A program made the position numbers and the translations under genes. A stretch of 64,000 nt of DNA from Micromonospora ureilytica (GTDB taxonomy: Bacteria > Actinomycetota > Actinomycetes > Mycobacteriales > Micromonosporaceae): the NCBI RefSeq assembly GCF_015751765.1, contig NZ_JADOTX010000001.1:6076001-6140000 (forward strand), given 5' to 3'. Shown piece after piece: positions 31,548-40,885 of this stretch (position 1 is the first letter of the stretch; every line of letters starts with the position of its first letter). The notes beneath the pieces were generated by a model. It saw only the letters and a list, made by a program, of their open reading frames with translations, had not been told where the DNA came from and did no database searches.

Positions 31548-32630
31548 GTGTCAGACGCCTCCGCCCAGCCGACAACCGACGCCGATCGTGCCACCCCCGG
31601 TCCACTCGCCGACCACACCACCCTACGGATGGGTGGGCCGGCCGAGCGGATCGTGGCCGCCGGCAGTGCCGACGAGATCGTCCGGGCGGTCCGGACCGCA
31701 GCGGAGCCGGTCCTGATCCTGGCCGGGGGCAGCAACGTGGTGATCGGCGACGCCGGCTTCCCCGGCACCATCGTCCTGGTGCGCTCCCATGGGATGCGGG
31801 TCATCGCCGAGGACGCCTCCTCGGTCACCGTACGGGTCGACGCCGGCGAACCGTGGGACGACCTGGTCGCCGCCACCGTCGCCAACGGCTGGTCCGGGCT
31901 GGAGTGCCTGTCCGGCATCCCCGGCTCGACCGGTGCCACCCCGATCCAGAACGTCGGCGCGTACGGCCAGGAGGTCGCCGAGACGATCACCGGCGTCGAG
32001 GTGTACGACCGGGTCGAGGGCACCCGCCAGGTCATCCCCGCCGCCGACTGCGGCTTCACCTACCGGGGCAGCATCTTCAAGTACGTGGACCGCTGGGTGG
32101 TGCTCTCGGTCGACTTCCGGCTCACCAGGTCCCCGCTCTCCGGGCCGGTGCGCTATGCGGAGCTGGCCCGGGCCCTCAATGTCGAGGTGGGCGACCAGGT
32201 GCCGCTGGCGGACGCCCGAGCGGCGGTGCTGCGGCTGCGTGCGGGCAAGGGGATGGTGCTCGACGCCAACGACCCGGACACTCGCTCGGTCGGCTCCTTC
32301 TTCACCAATCCGGTGCTCGACAGAGCGACGTACGAACAGCTCCTGGAACGCTCTGCGGACCTGGGCGACCCGCCCGCGTGGCCCGGGGCGGACGGCCTGG
32401 TCAAGGTCAGCGCCGCCTGGCTGATCGACAAGGCCGGATTCGCCAAGGGCCACCCCGGCGAGGGTGGGGTGGCCATCTCCAGCAAGCACACCCTGGCCCT
32501 GACCAACCGCAGCGGCACCGCCCACACCGATGACCTGCTGACCCTGGCCCGCACCATCCGCGACCAGGTCCACGCCCGCTTCGGCGTAACCCTCCACCCC
32601 GAACCAGTCCTCATCAACTGCACCCTCTAA
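31548..32630 (+). CDS. murB: UDP-N-acetylenolpyruvoylglucosamine reductase MurB
   Basis: A 360-aa FAD enzyme of peptidoglycan synthesis. LADHTTLRMGGPAERIVAAG and LILAGGSNVVIGDAGFPG make the FAD domain; CLSGIPGSTGATPIQNVGAY, FTYRGSIFKY and VGSFFTNPV (proton-donor Ser) mark the active site. The late GFAKGHPGEGGVAISSKHTL and LHPEPVLI with Glu complete it. The GTG start has TAAGGT (31535-31540) 7 nt upstream. M. tuberculosis murB (Rv0482) sits in the same wider neighbourhood. Confidence 0.93.
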   Translation: MSDASAQPTTDADRATPGPLADHTTLRMGGPAERIVAAGSADEIVRAVRTAAEPVLILAGGSNVVIGDAGFPGTIVLVRSHGMRVIAEDASSVTVRVDAGEPWDDLVAATVANGWSGLECLSGIPGSTGATPIQNVGAYGQEVAETITGVEVYDRVEGTRQVIPAADCGFTYRGSIFKYVDRWVVLSVDFRLTRSPLSGPVRYAELARALNVEVGDQVPLADARAAVLRLRAGKGMVLDANDPDTRSVGSFFTNPVLDRATYEQLLERSADLGDPPAWPGADGLVKVSAAWLIDKAGFAKGHPGEGGVAISSKHTLALTNRSGTAHTDDLLTLARTIRDQVHARFGVTLHPEPVLINCTL

Positions 32631-32649
32631 CCGCCCGGGCCGGCCCCCG

Positions 32650-32720
32650 CGATCTTGCAGTTTCTGCGGGGACATAACGGCCACAAAAAGGGCGAATCGT
32701 CGACAGGAAGTGCAAGATCG
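32650..32720. repeat. Palindromic repeat with CGATCTTGCA arms (copy 2)
   Basis: CGATCTTGCAGTTTCTG (32650-32666) pairs with 32704-32720 with one mismatch and one wobble; the loop is about 37 nt. The arms match those of the hairpin at 18896-18965. It lies between convergent murB and methyltransferase genes and may serve both as terminator. Confidence 0.7.
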
Positions 32721-32755
32721 ACGCGCGGGGTGGGCGGGGTGAGGGTGGGGTGGGT

Positions 32756-33544
32756 TCAGGGGAGCGGCCAGGGGAGGGTTAGTTCGCCCTGGCGCCAGCG
32801 GGTGGGGTTGTTGAGGATGGGCCAGCCCGTCTCGCGCAGGCGGCTCACCGCTCGCAGCCAGCGTTGGCGGGGGCCGAAGGTGGCGTACGGGGCCGCGGCC
32901 TGCCAGGCGTCGTCCAGGGCGTGGATCAGCGCGTGCACCGGCTCACCCGGAACGTTGCGGTGGATGAGCGCCTTGGGTAGCCGCTCGGCCAGCTCAGCGG
33001 GGCTGCCCAGCGTGGTGAGCTTCGCGGCCAGGGTCAGCGTCCGGGGGCCGTCGGCGTCGATCAGCAGCCAGCTGGCGAGCCGCCCCAACTCGTCACACGT
33101 GCCCTCGACGAGCACTCCACCGGGGGCGAGCGCGGCGGTCATCGTCTGCCAGGCTTCGGCCACCTCGCTCTCGTCGTACTGTCGCAGCACGTTGAACGCG
33201 CGGACCAGCACCGGCCGGAGCCCGGCCAACTCGAACCCACCTCGGGCGAAGGTCAGCCCGGGTGGGTCGGCGGCCGATGCCGCAGCCGCCACCCGGGCCG
33301 CGTCGATCTCCAACCCGACCAGCCGTACGTCCGGACGTACCCCGGCCGCCAGCCGAGCGCGCAACTCCACAGCGGTCACCGGGGTGGCGCCGTAGCCGAG
33401 GTCGACCACCAGGGGGTCGTCCGCCGCCAACAGCCGGTCGGCGCAGGTGGCGACGATCCAGTTGTCCACCCGACGGAGCCGGTTCGGGTTGGTCGTGCCG
33501 CGCGTGACCACGCCGACCGGCCGGCGCCGCGCAGCAGGGCTCAT
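32756..33544 (-). CDS. Class I SAM-dependent methyltransferase
   Basis: A 262-aa protein. The SAM motif I reads PLVVDLGYGATPVTAVEL, motif II LVGLEIDAARVAAA, and LAPGGVLVEGTCDELGR follows. The N-terminus GTTNPNRLRRVDNWIV is distinctive and conserved in a small actinobacterial family I cannot name. The substrate is unknown. It is 19 nt downstream of the SDR gene on the same strand. Confidence 0.75.
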   Translation of the reverse strand: MSPAARRRPVGVVTRGTTNPNRLRRVDNWIVATCADRLLAADDPLVVDLGYGATPVTAVELRARLAAGVRPDVRLVGLEIDAARVAAAASAADPPGLTFARGGFELAGLRPVLVRAFNVLRQYDESEVAEAWQTMTAALAPGGVLVEGTCDELGRLASWLLIDADGPRTLTLAAKLTTLGSPAELAERLPKALIHRNVPGEPVHALIHALDDAWQAAAPYATFGPRQRWLRAVSRLRETGWPILNNPTRWRQGELTLPWPLP

Positions 33545-33563
33545 GTCACCATTCCCGACGGTC

Positions 33564-34328
33564 TTAGGAGACCCGGTGCACCTTGTGCTGGGCCGCCTGT
33601 GCCCGTGGCCGGACCACCAACCGGTCGATGTTGACGTGCTCGGGGCGGGTGGCGCACCAGGCGATGCAGTCGGCGACGTCCTCGGCGACCAGTGGCCCCG
33701 GCACCCCGGCGTAGACGGCGGCCGCCCGTTCCGCGTCGCCCTCGAAGCGGACCAGCCCGAACTCGTCGGTCTTCACCATGCCCGGGTCGATCTCGATGAC
33801 CCGCAGCGGCCGGCCGCACAGCTCCAGGCGGAGCGTGCCGGCGATGGCGGTCTGCGCGTGCTTCGCGGCGGTGTAGCCGCCCCCGCCCTCGTAGACGGTC
33901 AGGCCGGCGGTGGAGGAGACCACCACGATGGTGCCGGAACCGGAGGCCTCCAGCGCCGGCAGCAGCGCCTGGGTGACCCGTAGGGTGCCGAGTACGTTCA
34001 CGTCGTACATCCACTGCCAGTCGGCGATCGAACCGGACTCCACCGGGTCCAGCCCTCGCGCGCCGCCGGCGTTGTTGACCAGGAGGGTGACCGGTCCGGG
34101 TGCCTGGGCGGCGGCGTCGGCCAGCCCGGCCACCGACTCGTCCGAGGTGATGTCGCAGGTGACCGCGGTGGCCTGCCCGCCGGCGGCGGCGATCTCGGCG
34201 ACCAGGTCGGTGAGCCGTTCGGCGCGGCGGGCGGCGGCGAGCACGTGGAAGCCCTCGGCGGCGAGCCGGCGGGCGGTGGCCGCGCCGATCCCGCTGGACG
34301 CTCCGGTGACGATGGCGACTGAGGTCAT
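33564..34328 (-). CDS. Short-chain dehydrogenase/reductase
   Basis: A 254-aa classical SDR: TGASSGIGAATARRLAAEG, LLVNNAGGARGLD, catalytic Ser in IVVVSSTAG and YTAAK in GGYTAAKHAQTA. Probably a two-gene operon with the methyltransferase. The substrate is not evident. Confidence 0.87.
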   Translation of the reverse strand: MTSVAIVTGASSGIGAATARRLAAEGFHVLAAARRAERLTDLVAEIAAAGGQATAVTCDITSDESVAGLADAAAQAPGPVTLLVNNAGGARGLDPVESGSIADWQWMYDVNVLGTLRVTQALLPALEASGSGTIVVVSSTAGLTVYEGGGGYTAAKHAQTAIAGTLRLELCGRPLRVIEIDPGMVKTDEFGLVRFEGDAERAAAVYAGVPGPLVAEDVADCIAWCATRPEHVNIDRLVVRPRAQAAQHKVHRVS

Positions 34329-34532
34329 CCCGACATTGTCACCCCGGGCGTATGACCCGCCCCGACCGGGCGTACGGCAGCCATTGGCGGTGTTCGGTGA
34401 TGAGGTCCGTCACCCCGAGGGGCCGCGCCGGGGAATTTCCGAAGCCCGATGGGGAAGATGACATCCGGCGTACAGGTTGACCGAGAAGCGCCGGTCGTGC
34501 GAGACGGCATCAACCGTGACGAAGGAGCGGAT

Positions 34533-35897
34533 GTGGCGGAAATGCACACCGGTGTCGGGCGTCAGCGAGGTGCCCAACCGTGGCCCCGACCGCGCCGCAT
34601 CGCCACCCTGTCGGTGCACACCTCACCCCTGCACCAGCCCGGCACGGGCGATGCCGGCGGAATGAACGTCTACATCCTCGAAGTCGCCAGGCGTCTCGCC
34701 GAGGCCAACGTGGAGGTGGAGATCTTCACCCGGGCCACCTCCGGTGACCTCCCCCCGGTGGTCGAGATGGCGCCCGGCGTGCAGGTCCGACACATCACCT
34801 CCGGGCCCCTGGAGGGTCTCACCAAGGAAGAGTTGCCAGGTCAGCTCTGCGCCTTCACGGCGGGGGTGCTGCGTGCGGAGGCGTCCCGTCCGCCCGGCCA
34901 CTACGACCTGATCCACTCCCACTACTGGCTCTCCGGGCAGGTCGGCTGGTTGGCCAAGGAGCGCTGGGGGGTGCCGCTGGTGCACACCGCGCACACCCTT
35001 GCCAAGGTCAAGAATGCCCAGCTCGCGGCCGGTGACCGGCCGGAGCCCAAGGCCCGGGTCATCGGCGAGGAGCAGGTCGTCGCCGAGGCGGACCGGCTGG
35101 TCGCCAACACCCGGTTCGAGGCCAGTGACCTGCTCGACCGCTACGACGCCGACCCGACCCGGGTGTCCGTCGTGCAGCCGGGCGTCGACCTGGCCCGGTT
35201 CCGACCCGCGCCGGGCGACAGGTCCGCGGCCGCCCGCCAGGCCCGTCGCCGGCTGGGGCTTCCAGTCGACGGGTACGTGGTTGCCTTCGTCGGTCGGATC
35301 CAGCCGCTCAAGGCCCCCGACGTGCTGATCCGCGCGATCGCCGCGTTGCGGGAGCGCGACCCGGCGCTGTCTGACCAGGTGACAGTGGTGATCTGCGGTG
35401 GGCCCAGCGGCAGTGGGCTGGACCGGCCGACCGCCCTGATCGAGTTGGCCGCCAAGCTCGGGGTCACCGACGGGGTGCGGTTCCTGCCACCGCTCACCGG
35501 GGACGACCTCCCGGCCCTGTACCGGGCGGCGGATCTGGTCGCGGTGCCGTCGCACAACGAATCGTTCGGGCTGGTCGCCCTGGAGGCGCAGGCGTGCGGT
35601 ACGCCGGTGCTGGCCGCCGCCGTCGGAGGGCTGGTCACCGCCGTCCGGGATCAGGTCAGCGGCGTACTCATCGACGGGCACGACCCGGTCGACTGGGCCC
35701 GTGCGCTGGGCAACCTGCTGCCGAACCGGGCACTCCGGTCGGTGCTCGCCCGAGGTGCCGAGCAGCACGCACGGCACTTCTCCTGGGACCGTACGGTCGC
35801 CGGTCTGCTCGGGGTCTACGGCGAGGCGATCGCCGCGCACCGTGCCCGGCTCGCGGCCGACCTGGCATGCGATCCGGCGCTCTCCTGCTCCTGGTGA
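34533..35897 (+). CDS. mshA: D-inositol-3-phosphate glycosyltransferase MshA
   Basis: A 454-aa GT4 family GT-B enzyme. [20 protein letters not shown] is the MshA-specific N-terminal loop, [12 protein letters not shown] and [13 protein letters not shown] follow, and [17 protein letters not shown] plus [20 protein letters not shown] form the UDP-GlcNAc site. It makes the first intermediate of mycothiol. The GTG at 34533 has GAAGGAGCGGAT just upstream; ATGs at 34449 and 34542 are alternatives. Confidence 0.93.
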   Translation: MAEMHTGVGRQRGAQPWPRPRRIATLSVHTSPLHQPGTGDAGGMNVYILEVARRLAEANVEVEIFTRATSGDLPPVVEMAPGVQVRHITSGPLEGLTKEELPGQLCAFTAGVLRAEASRPPGHYDLIHSHYWLSGQVGWLAKERWGVPLVHTAHTLAKVKNAQLAAGDRPEPKARVIGEEQVVAEADRLVANTRFEASDLLDRYDADPTRVSVVQPGVDLARFRPAPGDRSAAARQARRRLGLPVDGYVVAFVGRIQPLKAPDVLIRAIAALRERDPALSDQVTVVICGGPSGSGLDRPTALIELAAKLGVTDGVRFLPPLTGDDLPALYRAADLVAVPSHNESFGLVALEAQACGTPVLAAAVGGLVTAVRDQVSGVLIDGHDPVDWARALGNLLPNRALRSVLARGAEQHARHFSWDRTVAGLLGVYGEAIAAHRARLAADLACDPALSCSW

Positions 35898-35954
35898 CCC
35901 CGGGCGTAGGTCGCCACCCGGTGCGCGGGCCGGGTCGGTCGTAGAGTGGGTCCG

Positions 35955-36476
35955 GTGAGCCCGAAGAGCGATCTTGCGACCCTGATCGAGTCGGTCTGCG
36001 CCGAGCGGGACCTGGCCTGGGAGGCGACCGGCCCCGGCTCGTACGCGGTGACGCTGCCGGGCACCCACAAGCTCAAGACGATCTGCAACCTGATCATCGG
36101 CGAGCACGCGCTGCGGGTCGAGGCGTTCGTGATGCGCCAACCGGACGAGCGCCGCGAGGAGCTGTGGGCCTGGCTGTTGCAGCGCAACGCCCGGATGTAC
36201 GGCGTCTCCTTCTCCACCGACGCGGTCGGTGACGTGTACCTGACCGGTCGGGTCAACCCGGCCGGCGTGGACGCCGACGAGTTGGACCGACTCTTCGGCG
36301 CCGTGCTCACGTACGCCGACGAGTCGTTCGACACGATGCTGGAGATCGGGTTCGGCAGTTCGATCCGGCGCGAGTACGAGTGGCGGGTCAAGCGGGGCGA
36401 GTCGACAGCCAACCTGGCCGCCTTCGCCCACCTCTTCGAGCCCTCCGGCTCCGGCTCCGGCCCCGATCCAGCCTGA
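35955..36476 (+). CDS. YbjN domain protein (Rv0487-like)
   Basis: A 173-aa YbjN/TY3-type protein: LPGTHKLKTICNLIIGEHAL and RVEAFVMRQPDERREELWAW. The family resembles secretion chaperones; function in actinobacteria is unknown. GTG at 35955 follows TAGAGT (35942-35947) by 7 nt. It follows mshA as in M. tuberculosis. The C-terminus is a short GSGSGPDPA tail. Confidence 0.82.
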   Translation: MSPKSDLATLIESVCAERDLAWEATGPGSYAVTLPGTHKLKTICNLIIGEHALRVEAFVMRQPDERREELWAWLLQRNARMYGVSFSTDAVGDVYLTGRVNPAGVDADELDRLFGAVLTYADESFDTMLEIGFGSSIRREYEWRVKRGESTANLAAFAHLFEPSGSGSGPDPA

Positions 36477-36548
36477 CGCAGCCACTCGATTCCGGGTCCC
36501 GCACCACCATGGCGAGTTGACTGTGGTTCGGAGTGCTCCTGAGGGGTA

Positions 36549-36570
36549 TGCCGCACCGCGCGGTGCGGCA
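36549..36570. promoter_or_regulatory. 22-bp perfect palindrome
   Basis: TGCCGCACCGC and its complement abut with no loop, 49 bp before the start of the H1-like gene. It could be an operator for that gene or part of the transcript end of the YbjN gene; a loop-less stem makes an operator more likely. Confidence 0.5.
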
Positions 36571-36618
36571 AGGGACCCCCGCGCGCCGATGACGGAGTGC
36601 CAAGGAGCGGAGCGTCCC

Positions 36619-37716
36619 ATGGCTCAGCGGAACAGCTCAGGTCGCGGCGCGACTGCGACCAGGACGAAGCGACAGGCCGGCAACCAGACGCCGGGTACAC
36701 CCGGAGTCTCCGAGTCGGAGATCTCCCGGATGCGGGTGGACGACATCCGCGGGCAGTTGCGCAAACGCGGGGTCTCCGGGATCTCCGCACTGCGCAAGCC
36801 CGACCTGGTGAAACAGTTGGTGCGCTCGATGCGGGCCGGCGCGGGTCGGAGCAGCACCGGCCCGTCGGGCCGGGCCACCGGCAGTCGGGCGTCGGCGGGT
36901 CGTGCCGCCGCCACCAAGAAGTCGGCGGCCAGGCCGGCAGCGAGCCGCGCGAAGGCAGCGCCGGCGAACAAGAGCGCGCCCGCGAAGCGGGCTGCCGCGA
37001 CGAAGGCGGCCGCCACGCGGAAGTCGACGGCGGCGGTGAAGAGGGCGCCGGCGAAGAAGGCGACCGCCGCGAAGAAGACGACGGCGGCGCGGAAGACCAC
37101 GGCAGCCCGTAAGACGGCGACCGCGCGTACGGCGCCCGCGCGGAAGGCGCCGGCGAAGAAGGCACCGGCCCGCCCGGCGGCGAAGCGCGCGACGGCGGCC
37201 AAGAGCGCGACCGCCAAGCGCACGACGGCGGCGAAGCGCACGGCTCCGGCCAAGAGCGCGACCGCGAAGCGCACGGCGGCGGCCAAGCGCGCGCCGGCCA
37301 AGCGCACGCTGACGCCGTCGACAGGTGGCGGGACGACGGCCGGCGGCATCCGGACCGGACGGGGCACCGGTCGGTCGGTCCGCAGTTCACAGGTGATCTC
37401 GTCGCCCATGGACCGACCGGAGCGGCCGGGGCGGAGTCTGATCACGGCGAACCACGAGGTGATCCAGCGTTGGGCCCGGGAGCGCGGGGCGAAGCCGGCG
37501 ACCATCGCCGGCACCGAGCGGGATGGCCGGGCGGGTGTGTTGACCTTCAACATTCCCGGATACCGGGAAAGCGGCCGGATCCGTGAGATCACCTGGGATG
37601 AGTGGTTTTACACGTTTGACCTGCGCCGACTGAACCTGATTTATCAGGAGCAGTTGCGGAGCGGCCGGCAGAGCAACTTCTTCCGGACCGAGTCACCCGA
37701 TCGGGAAGACGGTTGA
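36619..37716 (+). CDS. Histone-H1-like DNA-binding protein with Rho-N/SAP-type head and conserved C-terminal domain
   Basis: 365 aa in three parts. Residues about 33-68 (MRVDDIRGQLRKRGVSGISA, then LRKPDLVKQL) look like a SAP/Rho N-terminal helix-extended-helix. Residues about 75-240 are almost only Lys, Ala, Arg, Thr and Pro with PAKKA/AAKR motifs like histone H1 and mycobacterial HupB tails. Residues about 275-350 are a compact domain, ANHEVIQRWARERGAKPATI and REITWDEWFYTFDLRRLNLI. That last domain also occurs as a free small protein often mislabelled glucan branching enzyme. It is probably a nucleoid-associated protein. Confidence 0.75.
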   Translation: MAQRNSSGRGATATRTKRQAGNQTPGTPGVSESEISRMRVDDIRGQLRKRGVSGISALRKPDLVKQLVRSMRAGAGRSSTGPSGRATGSRASAGRAAATKKSAARPAASRAKAAPANKSAPAKRAAATKAAATRKSTAAVKRAPAKKATAAKKTTAARKTTAARKTATARTAPARKAPAKKAPARPAAKRATAAKSATAKRTTAAKRTAPAKSATAKRTAAAKRAPAKRTLTPSTGGGTTAGGIRTGRGTGRSVRSSQVISSPMDRPERPGRSLITANHEVIQRWARERGAKPATIAGTERDGRAGVLTFNIPGYRESGRIREITWDEWFYTFDLRRLNLIYQEQLRSGRQSNFFRTESPDREDG

Positions 37717-38037
37717 CGTGTTTGCGGGAATGGCCGACGGGTAGTCGGCTGTTGCCAACGGACGAGGCCGGAGCAGCGGATACTCACCAGTTGTGACGGG
37801 CGAGACAGCCGTTCTGGGTTGAATCCAGAATCCGGGCGAACTAGCTTTATTGCACCGCGCCACGTTTGGAAACGTTCGGGGGAGCGGCGGATCGATCAGA
37901 TCCGCGCACCAGACGAGGCGCGAGGGGACGGGTGGATTAACCGTTGGGGGACGGTGCCCACCTGTTAGGACCGGCGGCGTGAGCGGGCGATGCTTACGGG
38001 GGTGAGTGTTGCCCGCCGCCGCCGGCCCCACCGGCGG
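37717..38037. other. Gene-free spacer with small dyads
   Basis: No convincing ORF in 321 nt. Two dyads stand out: ACGTTT-gg-AAACGT (37862-37875) and GCGGATC-gatca-GATCCGC (37887-37905). The stretch has lower GC than its surroundings around 37790-37870 (TTGAATCCAGAATCC, CTTTATTGCACC). It lies between convergent genes, where a promoter would have no obvious target, so a small RNA is possible. Confidence 0.4.
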
Positions 38038-38071
38038 GCGCCCACCACGACCTCAGGGACGTGGTGGGCGC
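38038..38071. terminator. Bidirectional terminator hairpin
   Basis: GCGCCCACCACG (38038-38049) pairs with 38060-38071 around a 10-nt loop, followed by TTT on the plus strand. It lies 10 bp past the convergent MFS gene's stop. Confidence 0.85.
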
Positions 38072-38081
38072 TTTGCGTGGG

Positions 38082-39377
38082 TTATCCGGTCGGTACGCGG
38101 TCTGCCGGGGTTTTCGGCTCCGGGTTGGCGACCCGGCGCAGCGCGGCGACGTGCCGTTCCCGGGATGGTCCGGCGAGCAGGTGCCCGAGCGCGGCCAGCA
38201 GACCCAGCCCGCCCACGATCAGCCAGTGCCGGTCGCCGAGGTGCTGGAGGCTCACCCCGCCGAGGGTGGGCGCGACGAACGCCGCGGCCGGGAACGTCAG
38301 GTAGAAGACCGACTGGTAGCGCGCCCGGAGCTGCGGTGGTGCCAGGTCCGCGTTGATCTGCGCGTTGGGCGGGGCGGCGAGCATCGAGCCGACCGTCCAG
38401 ACCACTGCGGCACCGAGGTAGATGGCCAGTTCGTCGGCGATGGCGAGCGCCCCGAAGCCGAGGGCGAGCAGCGCGGTGGAGGCGGCCAGTACGACGTCCT
38501 TGCGGTGCCTGTCGATCAGCCGGGGCACGAACAGCTGCCCCACCACGATCAGCGCGCCGCCGAGCGCGACCACCAGCCCGTACGCCGATGGACCCAGGCC
38601 GTCCGCGCGCATGGCCAGCGGCATGATCGTCGACGTCTGCATGGTGAGTACGGCCAGCACGAAGGTGAGCCCGACGAAGACCAGGAAGGTGCGGTCGGTG
38701 AGTGCGGTGTGCAGTCCTGGCCGGCGGGCTACCCGGACGGACCTCGGCGGGCGGGTGGCAGGCGGGAGGTCGGCCGCCGGCCGGGCCAGCCGCAGGGTTT
38801 CCGGCACCTTCCAGCCGATCACCGCGGCGGCGGTCAGGGTGGCGCCCGCGTCGACCAGGAACAGTGCCGTGAAGCTCGCCTCGGCCAGGACCCCGGCGAG
38901 CAGCGAGGCGACCGCCATGCCCAGGTTGAACGCCCAGAACTGAAGGTTGAACGCGCGTGAGCGGCGCTCGGCGGGCACCACGTCGACGATCGCCGCCACG
39001 AACGCGGGGCTGGGCATCGAGTGGACCACGCCGATCAGCGCGGAGAGCACAGCGATCAGCAGCAGGGGCCGCGTGAAGGCGAGCGCCACCATCAGACCGA
39101 CGGTGGCCAGGTGCGCGGCGAGCAGTGTCGCCCGGCGGCCCCACCGGTCGGCGAGCACCCCGCCGAGCAGTACGCCGGCGGCCCCGCCGGCCCCGTACGC
39201 GCCGACCACGGTGCCGGCCAGCCCTTCGCTCGCGCCGCGTACGTCGGTGAGGTACAGCGAGAGGAACAGCATGGCGAACGCGCCGGCCCGGTTGATCAGC
39301 AGGCCGGCCCAGAGGTACCAGAAGGTGGCGGGGAGCCCGCCTGCGGTGTCGTGCCACCAGCGCCGCAGGGCGTGCAC
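38082..39377 (-). CDS. MFS transporter (paralog 1)
   Basis: A 431-aa 12-helix transporter. TFWYLWAGLLINRAGAFAML at the N-terminus and GGVLADRWGRRATLLAAHLA (A-motif, loop 2-3) are diagnostic. It is clearly paralogous to the next gene: both begin with W(W/F)xDTxGGLPxTFWYLW and share DVVPAxxRxRAF. A drug or metabolite exporter is likely; the substrate is unknown. Confidence 0.85.
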   Translation of the reverse strand: MHALRRWWHDTAGGLPATFWYLWAGLLINRAGAFAMLFLSLYLTDVRGASEGLAGTVVGAYGAGGAAGVLLGGVLADRWGRRATLLAAHLATVGLMVALAFTRPLLLIAVLSALIGVVHSMPSPAFVAAIVDVVPAERRSRAFNLQFWAFNLGMAVASLLAGVLAEASFTALFLVDAGATLTAAAVIGWKVPETLRLARPAADLPPATRPPRSVRVARRPGLHTALTDRTFLVFVGLTFVLAVLTMQTSTIMPLAMRADGLGPSAYGLVVALGGALIVVGQLFVPRLIDRHRKDVVLAASTALLALGFGALAIADELAIYLGAAVVWTVGSMLAAPPNAQINADLAPPQLRARYQSVFYLTFPAAAFVAPTLGGVSLQHLGDRHWLIVGGLGLLAALGHLLAGPSRERHVAALRRVANPEPKTPADRVPTG

Positions 39378-39388
39378 CCGACCTCCCG

Positions 39389-39409
39389 ACAGTTCAGGTT
39401 GTTAACTGT
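39389..39409. promoter_or_regulatory. Inverted repeat upstream of MFS paralog 1
   Basis: ACAGTT (39389-39394) and AACTGT (39404-39409) flank 9 nt, the outermost base lying 11 nt before the start codon at 39377. TTAACTGT is unusually AT-rich for this genome. It could be a MarR-, GntR- or TetR-type operator; no regulator gene is adjacent. Confidence 0.45.
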
Positions 39410-39451
39410 TTCCACCGAACAGTAGGAACTCCGGCACCGCCGCGCCAGTCG

Positions 39452-40732
39452 TTACGCCTCGGCGGGCTGCGGCGCCCGGGTGGTGGTGACAGGTGCCAGC
39501 GCCTCGCCGGAGCGGCGCAGCGCTGCCGCACGCCGCTCCCGGGCCGGCCCGGACACGAGGTGGGCCACAGCGGTCAGGAGGCCGAGCGCGGCGCAGCCGT
39601 ACCAGAGGGTGTCGTTGCCGGCGTGCTCGCGCACCAGGCCACCGAGGATCGGCGCGCTGGCCCCGGCGATCTGCCACGAGAGGGAGAACACGCCCTGGTA
39701 GCGACCGCGCACCTCGGCCGGGGACAGTTCGGCGATCAGTGTGGAGTTGGACGGCGAGTTCAGCATCTCGCCGACCGTCCAGATCAGCACGGTCAGCCCG
39801 TAGAACCAGGCGGTGCTGGCGAACGCAGTCAGCCCGAACCCCACGCCCATCACCACGGACGCGAGCGCGAGCACGTGCGAGCGGCTCCGACCCCGGATCA
39901 GTCGGGGCACGAAGAGTTGGCCGACCACGATGAGGATGCCGTTGAGCGCGATCACCGAGCCGTAGGTGGCGGGGCTCAGACCGTCGTCGCCCATCGCGAT
40001 CGGCAGCATCGAGATGTGCTGGAGGAACACCAGCGCGGCGAACAGGTTGAGGGCCACGAAGCCGAGGTAGACCCGGTCGCTGAGGATCGTGCGCAGGGCG
40101 CCGCGCGGAGCCGTCGCTACCGTGCCGGCGGTGGCGGGGCCGGCCTGTCGGGTCTCCGGCACCTTGCTGAAGATGATCAGCGCGGTGATCAGCATGGTGG
40201 CCGCGTCGACCACGAACAGCAGCAGGTAGTCGGCCTGTGCGGCGAGGCCGGCGAGGACGGCGGCGCAGGCGAAGCCCAGGTTGATCGCCCAGTAGTTGAG
40301 CGAGAAGGCGCGCAGCCGGTCCTTCGCCGGCACCACGTCGATCATCATCGCCCCGAACGCGGGCCGGGCCGCCTCGGCGAAGGCGCCGAGCAGCAGCGCG
40401 CCCAGCGCCACCGCCCAGAGATCCCGGGCCAGCCCGAGCCCGAGCATCATGGCCGCCGCGCCCACGTGAGCGGTGAGCAGCGTCGGCCGGCGACCCCACC
40501 GGTCCGCGAGGGTGCCGCCGGCGGTCGTGCCGAACGCCCCGCCGACGCCCCAGAGGCCGATCACCAGGCCGGCCTGCGAGGCCGAGAAGCCACGTTCCTG
40601 GGTCAGGTAGATGGCGAGGAAGACGAGGACGAACGAGCCGAGTCGGTTGATCAGGGTCCCTGACCACAGGTACCAGAAAGTGGTCGGTAAGCCGCCGGTG
40701 GTGTCCCGGAACCAACTCCGCATCGTCCGCAT
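39452..40732 (-). CDS. MFS transporter (paralog 2)
   Basis: A 426-aa transporter sharing layout with the downstream paralog (TFWYLWSGTLINRLGSFVLV, GGTLADRWGRRPTLLTAHVG, IDVVPAKDRLRAFSLNYWAI). The two are a tandem duplication that has diverged well beyond half of the residues. It has no obvious coupling to its paralog: 74 nt and a separate palindrome lie between them. Confidence 0.85.
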   Translation of the reverse strand: MRTMRSWFRDTTGGLPTTFWYLWSGTLINRLGSFVLVFLAIYLTQERGFSASQAGLVIGLWGVGGAFGTTAGGTLADRWGRRPTLLTAHVGAAAMMLGLGLARDLWAVALGALLLGAFAEAARPAFGAMMIDVVPAKDRLRAFSLNYWAINLGFACAAVLAGLAAQADYLLLFVVDAATMLITALIIFSKVPETRQAGPATAGTVATAPRGALRTILSDRVYLGFVALNLFAALVFLQHISMLPIAMGDDGLSPATYGSVIALNGILIVVGQLFVPRLIRGRSRSHVLALASVVMGVGFGLTAFASTAWFYGLTVLIWTVGEMLNSPSNSTLIAELSPAEVRGRYQGVFSLSWQIAGASAPILGGLVREHAGNDTLWYGCAALGLLTAVAHLVSGPARERRAAALRRSGEALAPVTTTRAPQPAEA

Positions 40733-40885
40733 ATGGCGCCCCCGCTTGCAAGTAATGACCGATCTGACTGGCGTGCCTTACGACCCTAGTGGCGGTCGGA
40801 TTCGCTGGTCATCAGCTTTTTCACGTGGTGGTCGTCACGACGGCTGCCCGCGTGTCCGCCGGGCGGTTGAGGCAGGATGATCCGC

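Noticed and set aside
30369..32630. A 753-codon plus-strand frame ending in MurB
   Set aside because: The MurB domain begins at 31548; upstream codons are the reverse of the MDMPI-family gene and lack any domain.
34396..34414. GGTGA-N9-TCACC dyad upstream of mshA
   Set aside because: Five-bp arms with a long spacer are too common in this GC-rich sequence to call an operator.
37717..38037. Riboswitch
   Set aside because: No known aptamer consensus was recognised and there is no downstream gene in the right orientation.
40745..40752. CTTGCAAG upstream of MFS paralog 2 as a second XRE site
   Set aside because: A single 8-bp palindrome is expected by chance about once in a window this size, and the flanking GCTAGC hexamers are missing.
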